Source: Betaproteobacteria bacterium
GTDB lineage: Bacteria; Pseudomonadota; Gammaproteobacteria; Burkholderiales; Burkholderiaceae_A
Assembly (NCBI GenBank): GCA_016868255.1
Contig: VGHN01000007.1
Coordinates: 1 to 64,000, forward strand
Length of the DNA stretch: 64,000 bases
Direction of reading: 5' to 3'
Shown here: one piece after another, positions 18,140 through 25,318 of the stretch
How positions within the stretch are numbered: position 1 is the stretch's first letter
Layout of the letters: every line of letters begins with the position of its first letter
Made by a program: the position numbers and the translations under genes
The notes under the pieces: model-generated
Seen by the model: the letters and a program-made list of their open reading frames with translations, nothing else
Databases searched by the model: none
Told to the model about the DNA's origin: nothing

Positions 18140-19221
18140 GCAACAGTCAGTGCGTGGGCCGAGTCGCCCACCGCCTGCATCTCTCCAATGACTCGGGCCT
18201 GGTTGAATCCATGCTTGTGCAGAATGGCCATGACCTCGGCCTCGGCTTTGGGGTCACAAGAGACCAGAAGACCACCACTGGTCTGTGGGTCGGTGAGCAG
18301 GGCCCGATCAATCGCATTGCGCACTGTCGAGAGAGCGACTTCATGGCCATAGGCCGCCCAGTTGCGCCCCGAGGCACCGGTAATTGCGCCCTGGGTGGCG
18401 AGTTCCACGACACCGGGAATGAGTGGGACCTGTGACCAGTTCAGCTTGGCGACCAAACCCGACCCACGGGCGAGCTCGATGCAGTGGCCTGCAAGACCAA
18501 AGCCAGTGACATCGGTCATGGCGTGGACACCAGCGAGATTGGCAAGATCTGCTCCAGCCGTGTTGAGCTGTGTGGTCGTGGAGAGCATGAGTGCATAGCC
18601 TTGCTCCGAGAGGAGTTCTTTCTTGAGGGCCGCAGAGAGAATGCCCACACCCAGTGGCTTGCCCAGAATGAGTCGGTCGCCCGCCTTTGCGTCTTTATTT
18701 CGTTTTACGCGATCGGGATGCACAAGGCCGAGCGCCACGAGTCCATAGATGGGCTCGACCGAGTCGATGGTGTGACCACCGGCGATGGGAATGCCGGCTG
18801 CGCGACAGACCGACTGGCCTCCCTCGAGAATCTGCCCAATGGTCTTGGGGCTCAGCATGTTGACTGGCATGCCAACAATGGCCAGGGCCATGATCGGCCG
18901 CCCCCCCATGGCATAGACATCGCTGATCGCATTGGTGGCCGCGATGCGACCAAAGTCATAGGGGTCATCGACCACCGGCATGAAGAAATCGGTGGTGGCA
19001 ATCAGGGCCTGTTCATCGTTGAGTCGATACACCGCGGCATCGTCGGCGGTCTCGATTCCAACCATGAGCTCGGGCGGAATGACACCGCTGCCCACACCCT
19101 GAAGAATCTCTGCCAGGACATTGGGTGCAATCTTGCAACCGCAACCACCCCCGTGCGAGAGCGAAGTGAGCCGCGGCTCGTTGGCGCTGGGTGCCGAGGT
19201 CGGCTGGGGTTTGGCATTCAC
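18136..19221 (-). CDS. selD: Selenide, water dikinase SelD
   Basis: Makes selenophosphate from selenide and ATP, the selenium donor for selenocysteine and for 2-selenouridine in tRNA. The 361 residues start with a family-specific loop GGGCGCK in which C27, C29 and K30 correspond to the catalytic Cys/Sec region; here cysteine, not selenocysteine, is encoded. The segments TTDFFMPVVDDPYDFGRIAA, AMGGRPIMAL and AGGHTIDSVEP are also typical. The start overlaps the greB stop by 4 bases. No selA, selB, selC or selU is seen in the window, so which selenium pathway it serves cannot be told here. Confidence 0.95.
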   Translation of the reverse strand: MNAKPQPTSAPSANEPRLTSLSHGGGCGCKIAPNVLAEILQGVGSGVIPPELMVGIETADDAAVYRLNDEQALIATTDFFMPVVDDPYDFGRIAATNAISDVYAMGGRPIMALAIVGMPVNMLSPKTIGQILEGGQSVCRAAGIPIAGGHTIDSVEPIYGLVALGLVHPDRVKRNKDAKAGDRLILGKPLGVGILSAALKKELLSEQGYALMLSTTTQLNTAGADLANLAGVHAMTDVTGFGLAGHCIELARGSGLVAKLNWSQVPLIPGVVELATQGAITGASGRNWAAYGHEVALSTVRNAIDRALLTDPQTSGGLLVSCDPKAEAEVMAILHKHGFNQARVIGEMQAVGDSAHALTVA

Positions 19222-19730
19222 GGTTCGAGCTCCTCGTAGACCACTTCAAGTATGAGCAGACGGTCTTCACCCTGCGGGGTTCGCAGACGCACCTCATCGC
19301 CTTCACGCGCGCGAATCAGTGCCTTGGCCACGGGTGATATCCAGCTGACACGCCGCCGCATGGGATCGACTTCATCTCTTCCCACTATGGTGACCCACTC
19401 TTGGGGGCCGTCGTTGCGTGAAAACCCCACGCGGGCCCCGAAAAAGATCTGTTCATTCCCGCACTGGCTCGTGGGGTCCACCACCACGGCATCTTCGAGC
19501 TGCTTGGTAAGAAAACGGATGCGACGATCAATCTCACGCAATCGGCGCTTGCCGTAGATGTAATCGCCGTTCTCTGAGCGATCGCCGTTGGAGGCCGCCC
19601 ACGAGACCACCTGGGTCACCTCGGGCCGCTCCTTGTTCACCAGCTGCTGAAGCTCGTCGCGAAGCCGGCGATAGCCCGTGGTGGTGATGTAGTTAGCGCT
19701 CGACGAAGGCTCGCTCAATGACGTAGTCAC
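19218..19730 (-). CDS. greB: Transcription elongation factor GreB
   Basis: Binds RNA polymerase and stimulates cleavage of backtracked transcripts. An N-terminal coiled coil (ITTTGYRRLRDELQQL, then NGDRSENGDYIYGKRRLREIDRRI) bears the acidic tip residues, and a C-terminal FKBP-like domain ends with GDEVRLRTPQGEDRL. The product resembles GreB rather than GreA (YIYGKRRLREIDRR is a GreB mark). The start is uncertain: GTG 19730 gives 170 residues and a 38-base overlap with the ferredoxin reductase gene; ATG 19772 would overlap it by 80 bases and TTG 19718 is also possible. Confidence 0.9.
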   Translation of the reverse strand: MTTSLSEPSSSANYITTTGYRRLRDELQQLVNKERPEVTQVVSWAASNGDRSENGDYIYGKRRLREIDRRIRFLTKQLEDAVVVDPTSQCGNEQIFFGARVGFSRNDGPQEWVTIVGRDEVDPMRRRVSWISPVAKALIRAREGDEVRLRTPQGEDRLLILEVVYEELEP

Positions 19731-20469
19731 CCGGCTGCCCGAGTCCCGGCGAGACCGCAAACCCCCGGGCATTGAGCATCTCGGCGGTTTCTTTCAGCAT
19801 GGCCGGACTGCCGCAGATCATACCGCGGTCGGTGGCGGGGTCGAGGGGGGGCAGCCCAATATCGGTGAAGAGCCGGCCCGTCTCAATGGCCGTGGTCAGT
19901 CGTCCCGTGTGGGTGGATGCCTCGCGAGTCACCGTGGGGTAGTAGATGAGTTGATTGCGAACCATCTCACCCAGAAATTCGTGGTTGGGCAACTCATTGC
20001 GCAGGTAATCGCCGTAGGCCAACTCACTGACCAGACGCACACCATGAATGAGCACCACCTTCTCGAAGCGCTCGTAGGTTTCTGGGTCCCGAACAATGCT
20101 CATGAAAGGGGCAAGCCCCGTTCCTGTCGAGAAGAGGTAGAGGTGCCGACCCGGCTTGAGGTCATCGATCACCAGCGTGCCGGTGGCCTTCTCACCCACC
20201 AGAATGGTCTGACCGACTTCAATGTGTTGAAGTCGTGAGGTGAGGGGCCCATTGGGAACCTTGATCGAGAGAAACTCCAGGTGCTCTTCGTAATTGGGGC
20301 TCACCACGCTGTAGGCCCTTACAAGGGGACGCCCATCGACCTCGAGCCCAATCATTACGAAATGGCCATTGCGGAAACGAAATGCCTGGTCTCGGGTGGT
20401 GGTGAATGAGAACAGGGTCTCATTCCAGTGGGTCACGCTGGTGACCGTCTCGTTCTGATAGGTGGCCAT
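19693..20469 (-). CDS. fpr: Ferredoxin-NADP reductase
   Basis: FAD flavoprotein of 258 residues that exchanges electrons between NADPH and ferredoxin or flavodoxin. The FAD-binding signature RAYSVVSPNYEEHLEFLSIKV, with the RxYS motif, lies at about 50-75. The NADP-binding half has FSTGTGLAPFMSIVRDPE and GSPAMLKETAEML. The protein ends in AFVER, close to the C-terminus typical of the subclass I bacterial FPR family. It lies 5 bases after the YcbL-like gene and overlaps greB. Confidence 0.94.
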   Translation of the reverse strand: MATYQNETVTSVTHWNETLFSFTTTRDQAFRFRNGHFVMIGLEVDGRPLVRAYSVVSPNYEEHLEFLSIKVPNGPLTSRLQHIEVGQTILVGEKATGTLVIDDLKPGRHLYLFSTGTGLAPFMSIVRDPETYERFEKVVLIHGVRLVSELAYGDYLRNELPNHEFLGEMVRNQLIYYPTVTREASTHTGRLTTAIETGRLFTDIGLPPLDPATDRGMICGSPAMLKETAEMLNARGFAVSPGLGQPGDYVIERAFVER

Positions 20470-20474
20470 AAAAC

Positions 20475-21110
20475 TTACTCGTCGCGAACAAAGGGATTGT
20501 TGAGTCGCTCTTCACCGAATCGACTCGTGGGGCCGTGGCCGGGAACAAATTCAATGTCATCACCCAGAGGGAAGAGTCGCTCACGAATGGAGCGGATGAG
20601 GTCGGCGTGATTGCCGCGTGGGAAATCGGTGCGCCCAATCGACCCTGCAAACAGGACATCACCCACAAAGGCAATGCGGTCGGCCAGGTGAAGGAATACG
20701 ACATGGCCCGGCGTGTGGCCGGGACAGTGAATCACTTCGAGGACCTGCTCCCCCACCGTGACTGTGTCGCCGTCTTCCAACCAGCGATCGGGGGCGAAGG
20801 CCTCGAGTGGGGGGAAGCCAAACATCTTCCCCTGGACTGGCAGTTGCGAGATCCAGAACTCGTCGTCGCGGTGGGGCCCCTCGATGGGAACGCCCAGGCG
20901 CTTGGCGAGAATCGATGCCTCGCCACAATGGTCAATGTGGCCATGGGTGAGGAGGATCTTCTCGATCTCCACACCAGCCTCTTGGGCCACGGCCTCGAGG
21001 TGGTCGATATCGCCACCGGGGTCAATGAAGGCCGCCCGGCGAGTGGCGGGGCAGACAACCAGCGAACAATTTTGGGCAAACGGCGTAACCGGGTGAATCT
21101 CGTAATCCAT
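20475..21110 (-). CDS. YcbL-like metallo-beta-lactamase fold hydrolase (glyoxalase II type)
   Basis: Zinc-dependent hydrolase with the metallo-beta-lactamase fold, 211 residues, very similar in layout to E. coli YcbL. The metal-binding signature THGHIDHCG, followed by HCPGHTPGHVVF, GDVLFAGSIGRTDFPRGNH and PGHGPTSRFGEERLNNPF, is complete. A role as a type II glyoxalase is known for some members; the physiological substrate here is not certain. The ATG at 21110 aligns with family starts; a GTG at 21128 would add six residues. Confidence 0.9.
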   Translation of the reverse strand: MDYEIHPVTPFAQNCSLVVCPATRRAAFIDPGGDIDHLEAVAQEAGVEIEKILLTHGHIDHCGEASILAKRLGVPIEGPHRDDEFWISQLPVQGKMFGFPPLEAFAPDRWLEDGDTVTVGEQVLEVIHCPGHTPGHVVFLHLADRIAFVGDVLFAGSIGRTDFPRGNHADLIRSIRERLFPLGDDIEFVPGHGPTSRFGEERLNNPFVRDE

Positions 21111-21170
21111 GTTGAGATTATCGCCCACATTGAATGTCAGCCCGAGATGACGGGCGTGGAGGACGCCTCG

Positions 21171-21551
21171 CTAGGCGACTTGGAAGGCGTGGTACTGGAG
21201 GTCGGCCAGGGCGAGAATCTCAAGGGCCTTTTCGTGAGTGGACTCGAGCACCACTGGCGGGGCCACGCCCGCATCGGCCGCCTCTCGCCAACGGCCTGCA
21301 CAGACGCACCAACGGTCGCCGGCCTTGAGTCCGGGGAAACGAAACTCCGGCCGCGGTGTGCTCAGATCGTTTCCGCGATGGGCCGAGAAAACCAAGAAGG
21401 CATCGGTCATGACGGCACAGACTGTGTGACGACCAAAGTCTTCCTCGCTGGTGTTGCAGCAGCCGTCTCTGAAAAAGCCAGTCAGCGGATCAAGCCCGCA
21501 GGGCTGCAACTCCGTGCCGAGAACATTTTTGGCCTGAATAACGGGCTTCAT
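21171..21551 (-). CDS. DUF2237 family protein
   Basis: Conserved uncharacterised protein of 126 residues. The family pattern is clear: NVLGTELQPCGLDPLTGFFRDG near the start, GRHTVCAVMTDAFL, RGNDLSTPRPEFRFPGLKAGDRWC and VAPPVVLESTHEKALE. Several conserved cysteines (in LQPCG, DGCCN, TVCAV, WCVCAG) suggest metal binding or a redox role, but none is established. It lies between the YcbL-like hydrolase (same strand, 60 bases away) and the divergent pdxH. Confidence 0.85.
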   Translation of the reverse strand: MKPVIQAKNVLGTELQPCGLDPLTGFFRDGCCNTSEEDFGRHTVCAVMTDAFLVFSAHRGNDLSTPRPEFRFPGLKAGDRWCVCAGRWREAADAGVAPPVVLESTHEKALEILALADLQYHAFQVA

Positions 21552-21617
21552 GTGGGGAAGTTTAAGCCAGGGAGTCCTTTACACTGCTGGGGTCTTCTCA
21601 ACACCTCCCCAGCAGAC

Positions 21618-22259
21618 ATGACCGATATCCGATCCCTTCGAAGTGACTACGCCTTAGCGAGTCTCGACACCCCCGACCTCGCCCACGACCCCACCGAGCA
21701 GCTACAGAAGTGGCTCAATGAGGCCATTCAATCGGAGGTGCCAGAGCCCAATGCCATGACACTCTGCACCGTGGCCCCCGATGGCCGACCCACTGGCCGG
21801 ATTGTTCTGCTGCGCAATGTCTCCAAGCAGGGGCTGAGTTTTTTCACCAACTACGACTCGGCCAAGGGCCAGGCACTCATGGCCCAGCCCTATGCCAGCC
21901 TGGTCTTCTTCTGGCCCGACCTCGAGCGACAGATTCGCATCGACGGCAAGGTGGGCCGGCTCTCGGCCGAGGAGTCCGAGCGCTACTACGCCGAGCGGCC
22001 GTTGGGTAGCAAGCTCGGTGCCTGGGCCTCACCGCAGTCACAAGTCATTGAGAGTCGGCAGTGGTTGGAGTCGGCCCACGAGTCCATGAAGGCCACGCTC
22101 GGTGAGCATCCGCCGCGGCCTGCCAACTGGGGAGGCTACCAGTTGGTGCCCGAGCGCTTTGAGTTTTGGCAGGGCCGCCGCTCGCGACTTCACGACCGGC
22201 TGCAGTACCGGTTCAGCCAGCTTGCGAAGGCCTGGGAGGTGGTGCGGTTGGCACCTTAG
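21618..22259 (+). CDS. pdxH: Pyridoxamine 5'-phosphate oxidase PdxH
   Basis: FMN enzyme that oxidises pyridoxamine or pyridoxine phosphate to pyridoxal phosphate. From the ATG at 21618 the protein has 213 residues, as in the family. Key stretches are AMTLCTVAPDGRPTGRIVLLR, SFFTNYDSAKGQAL, LVFFWPDLERQIRIDG, SKLGAWASPQS, and the C-terminal WQGRRSRLHDRLQYR ending in RLAP. The last 20 bases are the first of three tandem 21-base copies that run past the stop codon. A much longer open frame upstream is antisense to the hydrolase genes and is not coding. Confidence 0.97.
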   Translation: MTDIRSLRSDYALASLDTPDLAHDPTEQLQKWLNEAIQSEVPEPNAMTLCTVAPDGRPTGRIVLLRNVSKQGLSFFTNYDSAKGQALMAQPYASLVFFWPDLERQIRIDGKVGRLSAEESERYYAERPLGSKLGAWASPQSQVIESRQWLESAHESMKATLGEHPPRPANWGGYQLVPERFEFWQGRRSRLHDRLQYRFSQLAKAWEVVRLAP

Positions 22260-22302
22260 TGGGTGCGGCCGGCACCTGAGTTGTTGCGGCTTGCGCCTTA
22301 GT
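22240..22302. repeat. 21-bp tandem repeat, three degenerate copies, covering the pdxH stop
   Basis: Three consecutive 21-base units begin at 22240, 22261 and 22282. Each reads roughly TGGTGCGGTTGGCACCTTAG plus T, with 4-6 differences between units. The first unit codes for the conserved VRLAP end of PdxH and its TAG stop. In the second unit the TAG has become GAG; in the third the TAG returns. The third unit contains the stop of the convergent msrA. It looks like an old tandem triplication of the pdxH 3' end. Confidence 0.8.
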
Positions 22303-22885
22303 CCTGCTGCGCCAGCATCCCCGGAAATGCCTGTTCGGCGTGAATGACCTTGGGGGCAACCACAAACAGGCAGTAACGCTCGGCGGGATGTCGGTTGAAG
22401 TAATTTTGGTGGTAACTCTCGGCGGGCCAGAACTTCACGCGGGTCAGCGCACCCGCGCCGAAGCACTCTTCCTCCGCTAACTCATGTAACTCAGTCACCA
22501 CTCGGCCGGCCGTGGGGTTGTCCTTCGCATACTGTGTCATGGCCTTCTTGGCCGCCTGCATCTGCGCATCCTTGAGCGCCACAATCACCGACCGATACTG
22601 AGTGCCCGTGTCGTTTCCCTGCCGGTTCAGTGTGGTGGGGTCATGGATGGAAAAAAAGACATTGAGTAGGTCGGCATAGTCGATCTTGTTGCGATCAAAA
22701 CGCAGGCGAACCACCTCGGCATGGCCCGTGCGGCCAGAGCAGACTTGCTCATAACTGGGACTGGCGACAATGCCGCCCCAGTAGCCCGACTCCACCTCTT
22801 CCACGCCTGCAATTCGCTGGAACACAGCCTCTAGGCACCAGAAACAGCCGCCACCAAAGATGGCGGATTCAAGCTCGGTCTTCAT
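22298..22885 (-). CDS. msrA: Peptide methionine sulfoxide reductase MsrA
   Basis: Repairs methionine-S-sulfoxide in proteins. The 195 residues carry the catalytic GCFWCLEAVF motif with C14 at the start, then EVESGYWGG, the YEQVCSGRTGHAEVV block, FFSIHDPTTLNRQGNDTGTQYRS and the C-terminal FWPAESYHQNYF region. All are hallmarks of MsrA. No msrB is adjacent. It is convergent with pdxH and its stop codon lies in the third unit of the 21-base repeat. Confidence 0.97.
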   Translation of the reverse strand: MKTELESAIFGGGCFWCLEAVFQRIAGVEEVESGYWGGIVASPSYEQVCSGRTGHAEVVRLRFDRNKIDYADLLNVFFSIHDPTTLNRQGNDTGTQYRSVIVALKDAQMQAAKKAMTQYAKDNPTAGRVVTELHELAEEECFGAGALTRVKFWPAESYHQNYFNRHPAERYCLFVVAPKVIHAEQAFPGMLAQQD

Positions 22886-23020
22886 CGATTCACCTTCATC
22901 ACGGATCCCCCATGGTAGGGCTGCCGAGGGAAAGTCATAAGCTTATTCCCAGGGCCACGAGCGGAAATTGGCAGAGATCGCTAGAGTACGCAGTCTCCGA
23001 AAATACCAAAGGTTGTCGGC
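22886..23020. other. Divergent intergenic region between msrA and the sulfur operon
   Basis: This 135-base gap contains a perfect 10-base palindrome ATAAGCTTAT at 22937-22946, flanked asymmetrically by GGGAA (22928) and TTCCC (22946-22950). An AAAGG sequence at 23008-23012 may serve as ribosome binding site for the rhodanese gene. I see no convincing -35/-10 pair. Confidence 0.35.
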
Positions 23021-23992
23021 ATGCGCGCCCTTCTCGCCGTCTCGTCTCTCTTGATCCTTTTTGGCAATGGCATCTCCAGCGCCGTTGCCTCGGTCCTGCC
23101 CGGCCCGGTGGTTACCGTGGCGCAACTCAAGCCCCTGGTGGAGCAAAAGAGGGTCACCGTGCTCGACACCCGCGAGTTGCTCCAGACCGATCAGAAGACA
23201 CCCAACTACGCCGCCGGTCATATTCCGGGGGCCTTGCCCTTCCCCTACTCCAATCTTCGTGGCCCCAAAGAAGCGCCGGGTGCGGTTCTGCCCATTGCGC
23301 AATTAGAGAAACTGGTCAACCAATTGGGGCTCAAGCGTTCCACGCCCGTGGTCTTGGCGGGCTCTGGGGCAGACCCCACCGAGTTCGGTGGCCCGGCTCG
23401 CATCTATTGGACGCTCAAGGCGGCAGGCTTTAAAGAGATTGCCGTTCTCAATGGTGGCCTCGGTGCATGGATGGCAGCCAAGTTGCCGCTGGAGAGAGAC
23501 CAGCCCAAGGTCAGCCCATCCCAAGAGAAGCTTCAGTACCAGGCCGAGATGGTGCTCTCCACGGCCAAGGCCAAGGAGTTGCATGCGGCATCTGCCAAGC
23601 CTGTATTTGTGGATGCGCGGCCCGAAGACTCTCACCTTGGGCAGATGCGCCATGCGGCTGCAGCCCGTTGGGGGACCATCCCCGATTCCAAGTGGCTCGA
23701 TAGCGAGGAATGGTTCGTGGCCAATACCGGCCGACTCCTTGAAAAGGACCAGCTGCTGGCGGTAGCCAAGCGCGAGGGGGTGCTTGGAAAGCCCACGGTC
23801 TCCTTCTGCAATGCGGGGCATTGGGCCGCCACCAGTTGGTTCATTCTCTCTGAGGTGCTTGGACAGACCAATGCACAGATGTATGCCGACTCTGTTGTGG
23901 GCTGGAGCCAGGCGGGTCTGCCCATGCAGAACGAGCCAAGCCGTGCAACTGCACTGATGTGGCAGGCGAAGGGCACGGGCATTCAGAAGTAG
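23021..23992 (+). CDS. Exported tandem-domain rhodanese (thiosulfate sulfurtransferase)
   Basis: Predicted periplasmic sulfurtransferase of 323 residues. Residues 1-24 form a signal peptide ending in AVAS. Two rhodanese domains follow: the first (about 30-155) has no catalytic cysteine in its loop (LAGSGADPTEF) and is probably inactive; the second (about 175-300) has the active loop beginning C263 in FCNAGHWAA. Substrate is likely thiosulfate or another sulfane sulfur donor, by family. The YeeE/YedE transporter gene starts 2 bases after its stop, so an extracytoplasmic sulfur capture and import function is the natural reading. Confidence 0.85.
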   Translation: MRALLAVSSLLILFGNGISSAVASVLPGPVVTVAQLKPLVEQKRVTVLDTRELLQTDQKTPNYAAGHIPGALPFPYSNLRGPKEAPGAVLPIAQLEKLVNQLGLKRSTPVVLAGSGADPTEFGGPARIYWTLKAAGFKEIAVLNGGLGAWMAAKLPLERDQPKVSPSQEKLQYQAEMVLSTAKAKELHAASAKPVFVDARPEDSHLGQMRHAAAARWGTIPDSKWLDSEEWFVANTGRLLEKDQLLAVAKREGVLGKPTVSFCNAGHWAATSWFILSEVLGQTNAQMYADSVVGWSQAGLPMQNEPSRATALMWQAKGTGIQK

Positions 23993-23994
23993 AC

Positions 23995-25161
23995 ATGCTC
24001 GCCTCGCTTGGCAATCGAATCGGCCTGGTTCTGCTGGGCTTTTTGGGTTGGCTGTTGGTCACGTTCTTTGCGGGCCTGCAGGCCGGCCTGCTCGTGGTGA
24101 TTGGCATTGGATTTGGGGCAGTATTGCAAGGCTGCCGATTTGGCTTCACTTCAGCCTGGCGGGCCTTCATGCTGCAGAAGCAGACCGCGGGTATCACGGG
24201 CCAGATGCTGCTCATGGCCCTGGCTTCATTGATTGCCATCCCCATGATCGCCGGCAATCCCAAAGAGATCTACGGTGCAGTGGCCCCCATTGGCTGGAGC
24301 CTGCTAATCGGTGCTTTTGCGTTTGGCATTGCCATGCAACTGGCCGATGGCTGCGGCTCGGGAAGCCTTAACCGTGCCGGCGAGGGGGCGCCCTTGTCGT
24401 GGGTGGTCTTGCCCACCTTCATTTTTGGAAGTTTTGTGGGGGCCTCTCACCAGCCCGCCTGGATTGCCTTGGGAGGGCCACTCGACTTTCTCGCGGCCGA
24501 TGCGAGCCAGGGATTGCGCGTCGATCTCTTGCAGATCTTCGGACTCTGGCCTGCCATGCTCATTACCTTGGGTGCCTGCCTTGCTGTGACCTGGGGATTT
24601 GTTGCCTATTCAAAACGCACCGAGCCCTCTGCCCATGTTCACAAGGGGCCTCAGCAGGGGCCTTTCGTGCGTCACTGGCTCATTGGCGGGGCGCTCTTGG
24701 CCCTGCTCTATGGCCTGCACCTGGCGGTGGCCGGTCAGCCCTGGGGAATTGTCTACGGGCTTGGTCTGTGGGGCGCGAAGATTGCGGTGGGCCTCGGAGC
24801 GGATCTCTCTGCCGACCCCTTCTGGTCGGACCCAAGCCATGCCCAACGTGTCATTAACCCGGTGCTGTGGGATATCACCACTCTCACCAATATTGGCCTC
24901 TTGTTCGGCGCCATGGCCGCATCGCGCTGGCGGGTGAAGGCCGACGCCAGCAAGCGGCCCATCCTGCCCAAGCACTGGGTTGCTGGTGCCCTGGCTGGCT
25001 TGGTACTCGGCTACACATCGCGCCTCGCCTTTGGCTGCAACATTGGTGGCTTTCTAGGAGGAGTGGCCTCGGCGAGCCTGCATGGCTGGGTCTGGTTTCT
25101 TGCCGCCTACTTGGGTTCGATGATCGGTGTTCGGCTGCGCCTTCGACTGCAGATGCCATGA
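23995..25161 (+). CDS. YeeE/YedE family (TsuA-like) sulfur compound transporter
   Basis: Inner-membrane protein of 388 residues with about ten to twelve membrane segments. Conserved cysteine motifs of the YeeE/YedE family are visible: LQGCRFGF, QLADGCGSGSL and LAFGCNIGGFLGG. In the characterised member TsuA such cysteines pass thiosulfate through the membrane. Coupling to an exported rhodanese two bases upstream supports import of thiosulfate or a related sulfur species; that is inference. The start at 23995 follows the rhodanese stop directly. Its own stop overlaps the next small gene (ATGA). Confidence 0.85.
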   Translation: MLASLGNRIGLVLLGFLGWLLVTFFAGLQAGLLVVIGIGFGAVLQGCRFGFTSAWRAFMLQKQTAGITGQMLLMALASLIAIPMIAGNPKEIYGAVAPIGWSLLIGAFAFGIAMQLADGCGSGSLNRAGEGAPLSWVVLPTFIFGSFVGASHQPAWIALGGPLDFLAADASQGLRVDLLQIFGLWPAMLITLGACLAVTWGFVAYSKRTEPSAHVHKGPQQGPFVRHWLIGGALLALLYGLHLAVAGQPWGIVYGLGLWGAKIAVGLGADLSADPFWSDPSHAQRVINPVLWDITTLTNIGLLFGAMAASRWRVKADASKRPILPKHWVAGALAGLVLGYTSRLAFGCNIGGFLGGVASASLHGWVWFLAAYLGSMIGVRLRLRLQMP

Positions 25162-25310
25162 GAACCAAATCCACACTTCTATTCTGGGCGATTGCCATTG
25201 CCCTGCTGGCTCTCGACCACGCAGCAACGGACCGTCCCCGCGCCGAACCCCCACTGGTTGTTTTGGGAAGTGGGCAGGCATCGGCAGGCGGCCACTGTTC
25301 GGGCCGTTGA
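25158..25310 (+). CDS. Small 50-residue membrane-anchored or exported peptide
   Basis: A short frame that starts in the ATGA overlap with the YeeE/YedE transporter and ends 8 bases before the HIT-GNAT gene. The product begins MRTKSTLLFWAIAIALLALD, a basic tip plus one hydrophobic helix like a signal peptide or anchor. The rest is short and polar, ends in GSGQASAGGHCSGR and has a single cysteine. Its position inside an otherwise gapless operon and its translational coupling argue that it is real. I do not recognise a named family, and no function can be given beyond a link to the sulfur operon. Confidence 0.55.
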   Translation: MRTKSTLLFWAIAIALLALDHAATDRPRAEPPLVVLGSGQASAGGHCSGR

Positions 25311-25318
25311 GACTCGAG

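Noticed and set aside
20535-21617. 5' extension of the pdxH frame across the hydrolase and DUF2237 genes
   Set aside because: It is antisense to clear genes; PdxH homology begins only at ATG 21618.
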